Part shown: in pieces, positions 13,558-22,822 of the stretch | Layout of the letters: every line of letters begins with the position of its first letter | Numbering within the stretch: position 1 is the stretch's first letter | Source: Thermoplasmata archaeon | Lineage (GTDB): Archaea > Thermoplasmatota > Thermoplasmata > Thermoplasmatales > Thermoplasmataceae | Direction: 5' to 3' | NCBI GenBank assembly: GCA_021797225.1 | Contig: JAKAAE010000006.1 | Coordinates: 1-28,719 of the forward strand | DNA length: 28,719 bases | Translations under genes and position numbers: made by a program | Notes under the pieces: model-generated | What the model saw: the letters and a program-made list of their open reading frames with translations, nothing else | Databases searched by the model: none | What the model was told of the DNA's origin: nothing

Positions 13558-15837
13558 TTGGTACTCAATTTGATTATTGCAGAAAAAATGGATGCTGGAA
13601 GAAGAATATCCTACATACTTTCCGATAAAACCTCCAAACAGAAAAAGGCTAAGAATATTAGTTATATAGAATTTGAGAGAAATAACGAACAGAATATAAT
13701 GGTTTCACTCAGCGGCCATATACTAGGTGCTGATTTTCCGGAAGAATTCAAGGACTGGACAAAATCCGATTTGGACAAACTCATAGATTCTGAAATAATA
13801 TATAAAGTAACAAACCAGAGAGCTTATTCCGCATTAAAATCCTTTTCAGGAATAGATAATATCATAATTGCAACTGATTATGACCGTGAGGGGGAACTCA
13901 TAGGTGTGGAAGCGCTTAAGTTTATAGAATCCGGCTATACAAAAATAAAAAGAGCTAAATTCAGCGCACTTACTTCACAGGAGGTAAAGGATGCATTCGA
14001 TAATCTACTGGATGTAAACTATGGACTGGCGGATTCAGCAAAGGCCAGAGAAGAGATAGATCTTCTCTGGGGAGCTGTGCTCACAAGGTTTTTCTCGGTT
14101 ACAAGCAACCGCCTGTGGAAGGACTTTATATCGGTAGGGCGTGTACAGACACCGACTCTGGCCATTATCGTTAACCGTGAGGAAGAAATCACAAACTTTG
14201 TCCCGGAAAGATATTTTGTTATAACGGTTACTTTCCATAAGGGAATTGATTTCCAGGGCACATATGAGGAAAATATACGGGATGAGAAAACAGCAGATAA
14301 AATTTTTAATGACATAAACGGGAAAAATGGCACAGTAAAATCATATAAAAGTGAGAAAAAGGAAGTATACAAGCCTCCACCATTCAGCACAACAGATTTC
14401 CTGAGGGAAGCATCCAGAATAGGCGTTACACCCTCTAATGCCATGAAGATTGCTGAAAAACTCTATATGAGCGGGCTTATAAGTTATCCAAGAACAGACA
14501 ATACTGTATACCAGCGGTCAATACCTCTGAAGAGCATTGCCAAAAAATTCGAGGGAACAGAATTTGATACCGAGGCTAAAATGGTACTTTCACAGGAAAA
14601 GATATATCCATCAAGGGGGAGGATAGAGACCACAGACCATCCACCCATATATCCTGTATCATATCCAAAGAAACCTCTTACCGGCGCCTATAAAAATGTA
14701 TATGAGTTAATAGTCAGAAGGTTCCTTGCCACTCTTTATAAGAATGCACTGATTGAAAAATCAGATGCGGAGATAGATATAGAAGGTTATATATTCAAAT
14801 CATCAGGGGAAAAAATTCTTGATAATGGATGGTTTGACATATATAAATATAGAAAACTCAGGGAAACCAGCCTTCCGGAGCTCACAATCGGAGAAACTGT
14901 GCCAGGGAAGAAATGGGACATGGAAGAAAAATATACTGAGCCACCGAAGCGGTACGATGTGGCATCTCTCCTGAAAATCATGGAATCTCTCAATCTGGGA
15001 ACAAAAAGTACAAGGCATGATATAATACAGAAACTCAACGATAGAAATTTTGCAACCGGAAATCCATTGAAGCCAACACCACTTGGTATAGGTTTCATAA
15101 AATCCATAACTGTAATAGATTCAGATATAGCAAAACCGGATATGACCGCAGCACTGGAAAGCGAAATGGATAAAATAGCAGAAAATCAAAAGCAGCTGGA
15201 CACGGTTGTGAACGAATCACGGCAGATGCTGCATAATGCCTTGAAAGGATTCAGGGTAAATCGTGAGGAAATAAAGGAAACTATCACATCCTATGCCAAT
15301 AAAGGAGATGTAATTGGGAAATGTCCTCTGGATGGCGGAGACATATCGCTGATAAAATACAGGAATTTTTACAAAATTAAGTGCTCCACAGAGGACTGCA
15401 GAATAAACTATAGTATAAGTGCCACCGGCCTTATACAGATGACCGATAAAAAATGCGATGTATGCTCACTGCCCATTATAAAAATAATCCGCAAAGGGCA
15501 GTCTCCGGAGTACAGATGCATAGACCCGAAATGCGAATATAATCAGAAGAAACTCACAATGGGAAAATGTCCATCGGATGGGGGCGACCTCATTGTAAGA
15601 CAGTCAAGATATGGCAAAAGATTTCTGGGGTGCTCAAATTATCCAAAATGCACAGTTACATACCCTCTTCCCCAGAAAGGTGTTATAATGAATACAGGAG
15701 AAATTTGCCCTTACTGCGGGGCACCTCTGCTTATAATGGTAAACGGAAAAAGAAAATGGAAGTTTTGCCCAAATATGAAATGTGAATATAATGGAAAGGA
15801 TAAAAATGAGAAAAGCGAACCAAAAAATAAACAGTGA
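13558..15837 (+). CDS. topA: DNA topoisomerase I (type IA)
   Basis: 759 residues. The Toprim domain begins at once with LIIAEK (Glu9) and has ATDYDREGE (105-113) as the acidic metal site; SVGRVQTPTL is at 192-201; the active-site tyrosine is Tyr310 in LISYPRTDNT (308-315). The last 190 residues carry Cys pairs of zinc ribbons, some with missing cysteines (for example KCPLDGGD), and a Lys/Glu-rich tail. It relaxes negative supercoils through a 5'-phosphotyrosine intermediate. The start must be the TTG at 13558, since an in-frame stop lies 6 bases upstream and the next ATG (13588) would remove Glu9-Lys10 of the Toprim core. A TATA-like ATCTTTATTTACTA lies about 25-37 bases ahead. Its 3' end overlaps the membrane protease gene. 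Confidence 0.95.
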   Translation: MVLNLIIAEKMDAGRRISYILSDKTSKQKKAKNISYIEFERNNEQNIMVSLSGHILGADFPEEFKDWTKSDLDKLIDSEIIYKVTNQRAYSALKSFSGIDNIIIATDYDREGELIGVEALKFIESGYTKIKRAKFSALTSQEVKDAFDNLLDVNYGLADSAKAREEIDLLWGAVLTRFFSVTSNRLWKDFISVGRVQTPTLAIIVNREEEITNFVPERYFVITVTFHKGIDFQGTYEENIRDEKTADKIFNDINGKNGTVKSYKSEKKEVYKPPPFSTTDFLREASRIGVTPSNAMKIAEKLYMSGLISYPRTDNTVYQRSIPLKSIAKKFEGTEFDTEAKMVLSQEKIYPSRGRIETTDHPPIYPVSYPKKPLTGAYKNVYELIVRRFLATLYKNALIEKSDAEIDIEGYIFKSSGEKILDNGWFDIYKYRKLRETSLPELTIGETVPGKKWDMEEKYTEPPKRYDVASLLKIMESLNLGTKSTRHDIIQKLNDRNFATGNPLKPTPLGIGFIKSITVIDSDIAKPDMTAALESEMDKIAENQKQLDTVVNESRQMLHNALKGFRVNREEIKETITSYANKGDVIGKCPLDGGDISLIKYRNFYKIKCSTEDCRINYSISATGLIQMTDKKCDVCSLPIIKIIRKGQSPEYRCIDPKCEYNQKKLTMGKCPSDGGDLIVRQSRYGKRFLGCSNYPKCTVTYPLPQKGVIMNTGEICPYCGAPLLIMVNGKRKWKFCPNMKCEYNGKDKNEKSEPKNKQ

Positions 15838-16675
15838 ACTATTCGGCATAATGCTATTTCTTATATCAGCGTTGTTTGCTATTTACATATCGTACAATCT
15901 TTACGCCGTTCCTGAAATAGCAAGTGAATCCAGAGGCATATCATTTTTATTCGTTTTATATTACATTGTCTTTATTATTATATTTACCGCTGTAGCACTC
16001 TATGTTGTAAAAAAACATGCGAATATAATGAAAATTATATTCCTGATTCTCGTCCTTTATATGATATTCCTTGTATCGTCCATAATTGCGGGAATAATCG
16101 CAGTAAATTACACTGAGTACTATCTGATCATAGGAACAATTACAGCATTTTTTGCATATATGCTTATATTCAGGAATGAATGGTATATTACAGACGCCGC
16201 CGGTGTAATAATGATATCGGGCGCTGCCGGAATACTGGGAATCCTTTTAAGGCCATACATAGCAATTACACTTCTTGTGGTATTTGCTGTATATGATTAT
16301 ATATCTGTGTACAAAACAAAGCATATGGTTACACTTGCAAAGGCAGCTGTGGACAACCAGTTCCCGCTGATGTTCATGCTTCCATCGTCTAAAAATCTGA
16401 GGATGAAGGATCTAACGTTTGAAAATCGCGGGGAACACGAAATAATAATGCTGGGATTCGGGGATATGGCAATACCGGAAATACTCATAGTATCCGCATT
16501 CATATATAATCCATCACATTCTATTCTCTTTGCAATTCTTACCCTAGCAGGTGCTATTTCTGCTCTGATATTCCTGTTCTTCTTCAACAAGGGAAAGCCG
16601 GCACCTGGATTACCTTTTATAAACACTGGAGCCATTCTTGGATTTCTTCTGGCTCTTTCCATTATAATAATTTAA
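15806..16675 (+). CDS. Presenilin-like intramembrane aspartyl protease
   Basis: About nine hydrophobic segments and the three signatures of the A22 (presenilin/signal peptide peptidase) family: YD in VFAVYDYISVYKT, GxGD in MLGFGDMAIPE, and the PAL-like PGLP near the C-terminus. Counting from an alternative ATG at 15782 these are Asp172, Asp228 and 275-278. It should cut membrane helices within the lipid bilayer; archaeal homologues (PSH family) are of this length. I prefer the ATG at 15806 because GGAAAGG stands 6 bases before it; ATGs at 15782 and 15791 are also open. All choices overlap the end of topA (stop at 15837), so the two are probably co-transcribed and translationally coupled. The stop overlaps the convergent purH stop by 4 bases. 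Confidence 0.85.
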   Translation: MRKANQKINSELFGIMLFLISALFAIYISYNLYAVPEIASESRGISFLFVLYYIVFIIIFTAVALYVVKKHANIMKIIFLILVLYMIFLVSSIIAGIIAVNYTEYYLIIGTITAFFAYMLIFRNEWYITDAAGVIMISGAAGILGILLRPYIAITLLVVFAVYDYISVYKTKHMVTLAKAAVDNQFPLMFMLPSSKNLRMKDLTFENRGEHEIIMLGFGDMAIPEILIVSAFIYNPSHSILFAILTLAGAISALIFLFFFNKGKPAPGLPFINTGAILGFLLALSIIII

Positions 16676-18174
16676 TGGAGAAAAACTCTTTTTCCCGTAA
16701 AATAAAGCGGTATTTTATATTCATTGCAGCGTTTTATCACATCATCATCACGTATTGAGCCACCCGGTTCAATTATGCCGTTGATACCGTTTTTGTAGCA
16801 TTCTATTACAGAATCATCGAAGGGTATGAAAGCATCCGATGCAAGGACAGAACCCTTTACATTGTTTTCTCCCCTTTCAATGGCAATTCTCAATGATTCT
16901 ATTCTGGAAGTCTGCCCAGCACCGATACCAACAGTGGTCCTGTTTTTTGCCAGCACCATGGCATTGCTCTTCGTATGTGCAACAACCTTCCAGGCAAATT
17001 CTAGGTCTCTGTATTTAGAATTATCTGCTTCAGTGTTGGATTTTAATTCTATATTTTCGTACTGCCATTTTAGCCTGTCCTGGAGTAGAAGACCTCCGGA
17101 CACGGATGAAATAGCTTTTTCCGGATCCCGATCCATGGAGCATTTGAGTATTCTCATATTCTTCTTCTTTTTGAGCAGTTCCAGAGCTTCACTATCAAAA
17201 TCTGGGGCAATAAGAACCTCGATAAATTTTTTTTGCATTTCCCTCGCTGTATCCCCATCTAGCTTCCGGTTCAGTGCAACAACAAATCCATATGCAGACT
17301 CAGGATCGGCATTGTAAGCATTTATAAAAGCTTCCTTAAGAGTATCTGCGCTGGATACACCTGATGGTGTCCTGTGTTTTACAATAACTGAGGTTATATC
17401 ATCAAAATCCTGTACTGTTTCAAGCGCAGCATTTGCATCCAGTATGTTATTGTAAGAAAGTTCCTTGCCACTAAGCTGTACTGCATTTGGAATTCCGTAT
17501 TTCTCATCAGTTTTGAACATATATGCTTCTTGGTCCGGATTTTCTCCGTATCTAAGGTCTATTTTCTCGTATCCATGTATAAACAAATCATCCGGCTGGC
17601 TTTCATTTAATTTTCTATACAGCCTGTTATATATCTGGACATCGTACTCTGCAGACCTTGAAAATGCACGTAATGCTAGCATTTCTCTTGTCTTCATGTC
17701 AACTACATTTGATTTCCTGAGACAATTTTTTACTGTATCATAATCTGAAGGGTCTGATAACACAACCACATTTTTATAATTCTTGGCAGCTGCCCTTATA
17801 AGTGACAGCCCGCCTATATCGATATTTTCTATCATTTTAGGCAAATCATTTGATTTTGATGCCTCAACAAAGGGATATAGATTGCAAATCAAAATATCAA
17901 AATCCAGATAACCATACTTTTCCAGCTGTTTATTGCTTTCCAGGTCCCTTTTTGATAGTAAACCAGCGAAAACAGCCGGGTGAAGTGTTTTCACCCTGCC
18001 ACCTAAAAGATCATCAAAGCCGGTCAGCGTTGATGAATTAATTGCATCGATTCCATTATCTTTCAGGTATTTAACGGTGCCCTCTGTACCGTATATGCCA
18101 TCCAGTTTATTCTTGATGGCATTCAGAAAATCAATCAATCCGGTCTTGTCATAAACGCTGATAAAAGCTTTCAT
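16672..18174 (-). CDS. purH: Bifunctional PurH: AICAR formyltransferase / IMP cyclohydrolase
   Basis: 500 residues, last two steps of purine synthesis (AICAR to FAICAR to IMP). The cyclohydrolase half shows FISVYDKTGL (4-13), GTEGTVKYL (29-37) and GGRVKTLHP (58-66). The transformylase half shows LRYGENPDQEAYMF (207-220), VKHRTPSG (265-272) with Lys266-His267 as the catalytic pair, VGIGAGQTSR, and the closing segment YFTGKRVFLH. The motif around the catalytic pair is usually KHxNPCG, so Thr and Ser replace Asn and Cys here. Single gene with a divergent promoter region (18175-18318) shared with the SAM synthetase gene. PurH is patchy in archaea and often bacterial-like. Confidence 0.95.
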   Translation of the reverse strand: MKAFISVYDKTGLIDFLNAIKNKLDGIYGTEGTVKYLKDNGIDAINSSTLTGFDDLLGGRVKTLHPAVFAGLLSKRDLESNKQLEKYGYLDFDILICNLYPFVEASKSNDLPKMIENIDIGGLSLIRAAAKNYKNVVVLSDPSDYDTVKNCLRKSNVVDMKTREMLALRAFSRSAEYDVQIYNRLYRKLNESQPDDLFIHGYEKIDLRYGENPDQEAYMFKTDEKYGIPNAVQLSGKELSYNNILDANAALETVQDFDDITSVIVKHRTPSGVSSADTLKEAFINAYNADPESAYGFVVALNRKLDGDTAREMQKKFIEVLIAPDFDSEALELLKKKKNMRILKCSMDRDPEKAISSVSGGLLLQDRLKWQYENIELKSNTEADNSKYRDLEFAWKVVAHTKSNAMVLAKNRTTVGIGAGQTSRIESLRIAIERGENNVKGSVLASDAFIPFDDSVIECYKNGINGIIEPGGSIRDDDVIKRCNEYKIPLYFTGKRVFLH

Positions 18175-18290
18175 ATGACCATATCAAAAAATATGATAAA
18201 TATTTATTGCAGAAAAATTGCCCATGATATAAATTATTGTCAGTAATATTTATGAATAATCAGTAATTTCTAGGGCACAGAGACAAAAGG

Positions 18291-18299
18291 TTTAAAAAC
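18291..18299 (+). promoter_or_regulatory. TATA box of the SAM synthetase gene
   Basis: TTTAAAAAC, preceded by the purine-rich CAAAAGG as a possible BRE, is centred about 24 bases before the ATG at 18319; leaderless spacing. Confidence 0.5.
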
Positions 18300-18318
18300 T
18301 TATATCCATGTTTGGCTT

Positions 18319-19533
18319 ATGGAATCACAGTTAAAGCAAGAGAGAAACATACAGGTGGAGGCCATAAAGCAGAGCCCTACAATGAGCAGAGAAGTAGAAA
18401 TTGTGGAGAGGAAGGGAATTGGCCATCCAGACAGCGTTGCCGATGGAATAGCAGAATCGGTAAGCAGAGCTTTAAGTAAGTATTATATTAAACAATATGG
18501 CAGAATTCTTCACCACAACACAGATCAGGTTGAGGTTGTGGGCGGGCAGGCCGACCCTAAATTTAAGGGAGGAAATGTACTGGAGCCTACTTATATACTT
18601 TTGAGCGGGCGTGCAACAGCCACAGTTGGTGATGAGAGAATACCGGTCAAATCCTTAGCAATAAAATCTGCCAAGGACTATCTCAGAGAACATTTCCCAG
18701 ATCTGGACATAGATTCAGACGTTATGATAGATTCAAGAATAGGAAACGGGTCTGTTGATCTCAGGGGATTATATGATACCAGAAAATTCAAGGCGAATGA
18801 TACATCCTTTGGTGTTGGTTTTGCTCCATTCACAGATACTGAAAGCATAGTTAAACTCACAGAAAAATATATCAACGGCGATCTGAAGAAATCCCTTCCA
18901 GGAATCGGGTATGATATAAAAGTCATGGGATTCAGAAAAGGAAAAACAATAAATCTTACAGTTGCTGCAGCATATGTGGATAAATACGTAAAGGATCCGA
19001 CAGAATATAATTCCATAAAAGAAGAACTTATTGATAAGATAACGGACAATGCAATGAAATACACTGACAACGACCTCCAGATATACGTAAATACCGGGGA
19101 CGTAAAATCTGACAGTGTATACTATCTAACTGTAACAGGTCTTTCAATGGAAAATGGAGATGATGGATCCGTAGGAAGAGGTAACAGGGTAAATGGAATC
19201 ATAACCCCATACAGGCCCATGAGCATGGAAGCGGCTGCTGGCAAGAACCCTGTAACACACGTGGGCAAACTTTACAATGTACTATCCAATCAGATAGCCT
19301 CAAAGGTTGTTGAGGAAGAAGGTGGAGACATTAAGGAAGTACTGGTAAGAATTGTGTCACAGATTGGTAGGCCTGTGGATGAGCCGCATGTGGCTTCTTT
19401 ACAGCTTATATACGAAGATAACGTTGATCCATCAAAACATAAAAACAACATCAAAGCCATAGCTGATGATAAACTTGCACACATAGATCAGCTTACACAG
19501 ATGTTTGTTGATGGTAAGGTAGATGTATTCTAA
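18319..19533 (+). CDS. mat: Archaeal S-adenosylmethionine synthetase
   Basis: 404 residues, the length of the archaeal-type methionine adenosyltransferase, which is only distantly related to bacterial Met[18 protein letters not shown] (from 30) holds the ATP/methionine-binding GIGHPD (33-38); [18 protein letters not shown] follows, and [41 protein letters not shown] and [14 protein letters not shown] are conserved in the family. It makes SAM from methionine and ATP in the cytoplasm. Single gene behind a clear TATA box; convergent with the acetyltransferase gene, with a T-rich 34-base gap as likely terminator for both. Confidence 0.96.
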   Translation: MESQLKQERNIQVEAIKQSPTMSREVEIVERKGIGHPDSVADGIAESVSRALSKYYIKQYGRILHHNTDQVEVVGGQADPKFKGGNVLEPTYILLSGRATATVGDERIPVKSLAIKSAKDYLREHFPDLDIDSDVMIDSRIGNGSVDLRGLYDTRKFKANDTSFGVGFAPFTDTESIVKLTEKYINGDLKKSLPGIGYDIKVMGFRKGKTINLTVAAAYVDKYVKDPTEYNSIKEELIDKITDNAMKYTDNDLQIYVNTGDVKSDSVYYLTVTGLSMENGDDGSVGRGNRVNGIITPYRPMSMEAAAGKNPVTHVGKLYNVLSNQIASKVVEEEGGDIKEVLVRIVSQIGRPVDEPHVASLQLIYEDNVDPSKHKNNIKAIADDKLAHIDQLTQMFVDGKVDVF

Positions 19534-19567
19534 TTTTTATAAATTTTATCTATAATATCAATTATTA

Positions 19568-20026
19568 TTAGATTATTTTCCACATCAAATATGCATCAGA
19601 AAGGTCTGAATAATAATTTTTTAATGTGGATATAATTGAAAAACCATTATTTTTGTAAAATTTTATTCCACTTTCATTGTCCGTTCTTACTTCTAACCTG
19701 ACCGTGGATAATCCCGCACCTGTCATGATTCGTAATTCCCGGTTAAGAAGATTCTGCCCCACTCCTGATTTCCTGAATTGTTTTCTAACAGCAAATAATA
19801 ATATACGTCCCTCAGTTCCAGAATATTTTGCACCAATAATAAATCCTATTACTGAATCATAATTATCATAAACAATAAATGCCTCCGGCCATGATCTGTA
19901 GAGGTCCAGTATCAGTGATTTTGTATAATATTCAGATAATGAACATTTTATTATCTCCATTATCCTTTCGCTATCCCTGGCTTCGAATCCCCTGACAAAT
20001 CCAAAAAATGAATTACCGGCAGCCAT
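19568..20026 (-). CDS. GNAT family N-acetyltransferase, RimI-like
   Basis: 152 residues. Acetyl-CoA motif A is FAVRKQFRKSGVGQNLLNREL, with RKSGVG at 85-90 matching R/Q-x-x-G-x-G/A. Motif B is at RLEVRTDNESGIKFYKNNGF (about 110-129), as in RimI and archaeal N-terminal acetyltransferases. SWPEAFIVYDNYDSVIGFIIG before motif A is also typical of that branch. The substrate may be the N-terminus of a protein, but this is inferred from similarity only. Single gene. Confidence 0.85.
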   Translation of the reverse strand: MAAGNSFFGFVRGFEARDSERIMEIIKCSLSEYYTKSLILDLYRSWPEAFIVYDNYDSVIGFIIGAKYSGTEGRILLFAVRKQFRKSGVGQNLLNRELRIMTGAGLSTVRLEVRTDNESGIKFYKNNGFSIISTLKNYYSDLSDAYLMWKII

Positions 20027-20067
20027 ACTGAAATGTATTGATAAAGAATATTATAATTTTTCCAATT

Positions 20068-20469
20068 TTATACCAAAAATCTAGGTACGACAAGCATTGC
20101 GAAGAAAAGGTTAAAAAGCACTATGGATGCCATCCCAACATAGAGATAGTTTTTATCATCCAGAAACGATACCCATCCTATGAATACAACAGTAATCGGT
20201 GTGAATATGAGCACCCAGAGGCCCACAGTAATGAAGTAAAGGCCATCTATTGCAGATAATCCCGAAAGTATTTTGTTCAATGATACTGATTTTGAATCTA
20301 TTCCGTGTGCCAGCGCATAATTATAGTTGGACATCTGGGAAAGTGTAAATCCATCTCCTCCATTTTTGACAAAGAGTATAATAACACCTGCTACAATAAA
20401 AGATACGCTGATCAGCACACCTGCCTTCAGAAAGTAACTTATAATTACCTCATCATCATAATTTTTCAT
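20068..20469 (-). CDS. DUF1634 membrane protein
   Basis: 133 residues with three hydrophobic segments (about 14-34, 74-94 and 106-128) and a conserved-looking loop between the first two (GFTLSQMSNYNYA...). The arrangement and the position next to a TauE/SafE permease match the DUF1634 family, which is often found with that transporter. The start overlaps the permease's stop region by 14 bases, so the two are translationally coupled and probably form one transport complex. Function beyond that is unknown. Confidence 0.75.
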   Translation of the reverse strand: MKNYDDEVIISYFLKAGVLISVSFIVAGVIILFVKNGGDGFTLSQMSNYNYALAHGIDSKSVSLNKILSGLSAIDGLYFITVGLWVLIFTPITVVFIGWVSFLDDKNYLYVGMASIVLFNLFFAMLVVPRFLV

Positions 20470-21445
20470 CTTTATCCCTCCATTCTTTTCTCCTAGAATT
20501 ATAGAATAGAATACCTATTAAGCCAATGGATATTATAACTGAAATAAAGAACTGTATCATTAAAGAAAATGTAATTACAAAATTTATCATATGCAGACCC
20601 TTGAATACCATGTCAAATCCCAGGAACGATAAAATTGCAAAGAATATCCATCTTATATTTTCATTGGAAATCCTTACCAGAACTTTAGCACCGAAAAAGG
20701 CGCCTATTAAAACACCTATCGCCGTTGCAGCTGCAATAAACAGATTAATATAACCCTCATACCAGTATATGGAGCTTCCTGTTGCCGCTGTTATGCCTAT
20801 CATGAAATTACTTGATGTAGTTGTAACCTTCATTGGTAAATTCATTGCCCAGTCCATGCCAAGAACCTTCAATGCACCGGATCCGATGCCCAGAAGTCCG
20901 GAAACAAATCCTGCAAAGAACATAACTATTTCCCCGAGCCACCATCTCACACCATGATATTTTATTGTTTTTCTGAGCCTCTCATCATAATACGAACCGG
21001 TTAGCTGGAATAACTTTGTGCTCCAGTCAGGCTTCATTTCCGGCGGCACTTCCTTCCCTATTTTTTTTATTGTGGGAATAAGCGAAAATAAAAGGACAAG
21101 GCCAAATATCACATAAACTATCCAGATTAAAGCATGCTTATCTATAAACACCAGGGTCAGGGACCCGACTATGGCACCTGTAGTTGTTGCTATTTCCAGC
21201 CCTATGCCAATTTTTATATTTGCTATTTTCTTCTTTGTATAGGCACTTGCAGAACCAGCAGAGGTTGCTATTGTAGATATCAAACTTGCACCTGCAGCGA
21301 AAATAAACGGTATACCATAAAACAGGGTAAGAACTGGGACAAGAACAGTTCCTCCACCGAGACCGGTGAGCGACCCTATGAAACCGGCAATAATGGAACC
21401 AAAGACGATTGTAAGGAATTTGACAATTATCAGAATTAATGTCAT
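20456..21445 (-). CDS. TauE/SafE family anion permease
   Basis: 329 residues, about eight hydrophobic segments in two similar halves. The first half begins with FGSIIAGFIGSLTGLGGGTVLVP (residues about 15-37), the family's repeated motif; the second half has the matching FFAGFVSGLLGIGSGALKVLGM (about 176-197). Members export or import sulfite, sulfoacetate, sulfolactate or other organic anions; the substrate here is not known. A charged loop of about 50 residues (KKIGKEVPPEMKPDW...) separates the halves. First gene of an operon with the DUF1634 gene; divergent from moeA across 147 bases, where AT-rich promoter-like stretches lie on both sides. Confidence 0.85.
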   Translation of the reverse strand: MTLILIIVKFLTIVFGSIIAGFIGSLTGLGGGTVLVPVLTLFYGIPFIFAAGASLISTIATSAGSASAYTKKKIANIKIGIGLEIATTTGAIVGSLTLVFIDKHALIWIVYVIFGLVLLFSLIPTIKKIGKEVPPEMKPDWSTKLFQLTGSYYDERLRKTIKYHGVRWWLGEIVMFFAGFVSGLLGIGSGALKVLGMDWAMNLPMKVTTTSSNFMIGITAATGSSIYWYEGYINLFIAAATAIGVLIGAFFGAKVLVRISNENIRWIFFAILSFLGFDMVFKGLHMINFVITFSLMIQFFISVIISIGLIGILFYNSRRKEWRDKDEKL

Positions 21446-21592
21446 TTACAGTTTATTACTTAACCATATTTATTATTTATTGATAGATATTATATTTATA
21501 CATAGAATAAATTGCCAGTTAGCATCAATATGTAAGGCTGGTAGGGTGGCTATAAACATTAATACAAAGAATAAATAACAGTCCGTAGGGTT

Positions 21593-22822
21593 ATGGTAAA
21601 ACATATTATGGAGAGGTTTGACAGTTTAATGCCATACAGAGAGGCAGTTTTAATATTCGACGGAGTACCATGGAATTTGCCAGATCATGATACAGTAAAT
21701 ATTGAAGATGCCGCAGGTAAAATTTCCGCCTGCAATGTATTTTCCCCAGTTGACATTCCCGATAAGAACAAGGCTGCCATGGACGGTTATGCTGTGAAAC
21801 ATCTGGATACAGTGAATGCCTCGGATCACAATCCTGCAAGGCTTGATCTAGCTGGTGTGAACATGGCAGGCGGGACTGCAGGAGAGCCACTTAAGGATGG
21901 CCAGTGCAGGGAGATCTATACAGGGTCGATCATGCCTGAAGGAGCCGATGCTGTAATCAAGGTTGAAAAATGTGAACAGTACGGTGATCATATTTACGTT
22001 TATTCGCCGGTAATGGCCGGAGAAAATGTAGCATCTATAGGAGAGGATTTAACCAGAGGAAGTACCATTCTCAAGGATAAATCCATCGTAAGGCCCCAGA
22101 ATATTTCATCCATGACTGCAGCAGGCATTAAATCCCTTAAGGTATACCGGAATATTACAATTGGTATTGTAAATACCGGAATGGAACTTGTAACCGGCCA
22201 GATCAATAATTCAACCGGTTCCCTGTTAAGGTCATTTTATAGAATGCCTTTCATAGATACCTTAGACGGCGGAATTGCTGATGACAGTATAGATTCTATA
22301 ATGGAAAAGGTCTCAAATCTCAGGGAGAAATGCAATATAATTATAGCAACGGGCGGAAGCAGCCTTGGAAGGAAAGACCTGACGACTGATGCAATATCCC
22401 GGCTGGGTAAAATGCTGTTTTCAGGAGTTTCCATCAAACCCGGGAGAACCATAGCCCTGTTCAACATGGATAATATCCCGGTTCTATCAGTCTCTGGTCT
22501 TCCAGTTGCTGCCCTTCTATCTTCACTTATTTTTGTAAACAGATACGTGCACAATGCTTTCGGCATAGAACTTACAGAAAGGATGCCGGCCATACTGGAA
22601 GAAAGAATACACAACAAAACCGGGTTTACAACATTTCAGGCTATGGATACATTTGAGAAGGGAGGTGAACTGCACGCAAGGCCTCTGGAGACCACCGCTT
22701 CAGGAAGAATTTCCTCGCTTCTCCAGGGCAATTCCTTTACTTGCATAGACGAAAATCTGGAGGGAATAGAGGAGGGTACCAGGATAATAATCAATATAAT
22801 AGGTGATATAAGATGGGAATGA
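21593..22822 (+). CDS. moeA: MoeA-like molybdopterin molybdenumtransferase, first copy
   Basis: 409 residues. It inserts molybdate (or tungstate) into adenylylated molybdopterin. Family marks are VDIPDKNKAAMDGYAV (53-68), MPEGADAVIKVE (114-125), IVNTGMELV (192-200), TGGSSLGRKD (253-262), KPGRTIALF (282-290) and SVSGLPVAAL (299-308). Some positions differ from the usual form: NTGMEL where TGDEL is common, GRKD where GDxD or GEAD is common, and NNSTGS where the DSNS-type stretch is expected, so activity may be altered. The start could also be the in-frame ATG at 21608. Its stop overlaps the next moeA gene by 10 bases. Confidence 0.9.
   Translation: MVKHIMERFDSLMPYREAVLIFDGVPWNLPDHDTVNIEDAAGKISACNVFSPVDIPDKNKAAMDGYAVKHLDTVNASDHNPARLDLAGVNMAGGTAGEPLKDGQCREIYTGSIMPEGADAVIKVEKCEQYGDHIYVYSPVMAGENVASIGEDLTRGSTILKDKSIVRPQNISSMTAAGIKSLKVYRNITIGIVNTGMELVTGQINNSTGSLLRSFYRMPFIDTLDGGIADDSIDSIMEKVSNLREKCNIIIATGGSSLGRKDLTTDAISRLGKMLFSGVSIKPGRTIALFNMDNIPVLSVSGLPVAALLSSLIFVNRYVHNAFGIELTERMPAILEERIHNKTGFTTFQAMDTFEKGGELHARPLETTASGRISSLLQGNSFTCIDENLEGIEEGTRIIINIIGDIRWE

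Noticed and set aside
14019..15107. Minus-strand open frames of up to 141 codons inside topA
   Set aside because: Antisense to conserved Toprim and topoisomerase motifs; low-complexity Ser/Phe-rich translations typical of shadow frames.
18228..18270. Two CAGTAAT repeats in the purH-mat intergenic region as an operator
   Set aside because: The copies are short, AT-rich and unevenly placed, no better than chance in such sequence.
21510..21546. Possible riboswitch (Moco-type) ahead of moeA
   Set aside because: Only a weak 5-bp GCCAG/CTGG pairing is visible and the leader to the start codon is short; no multi-stem structure can be drawn.
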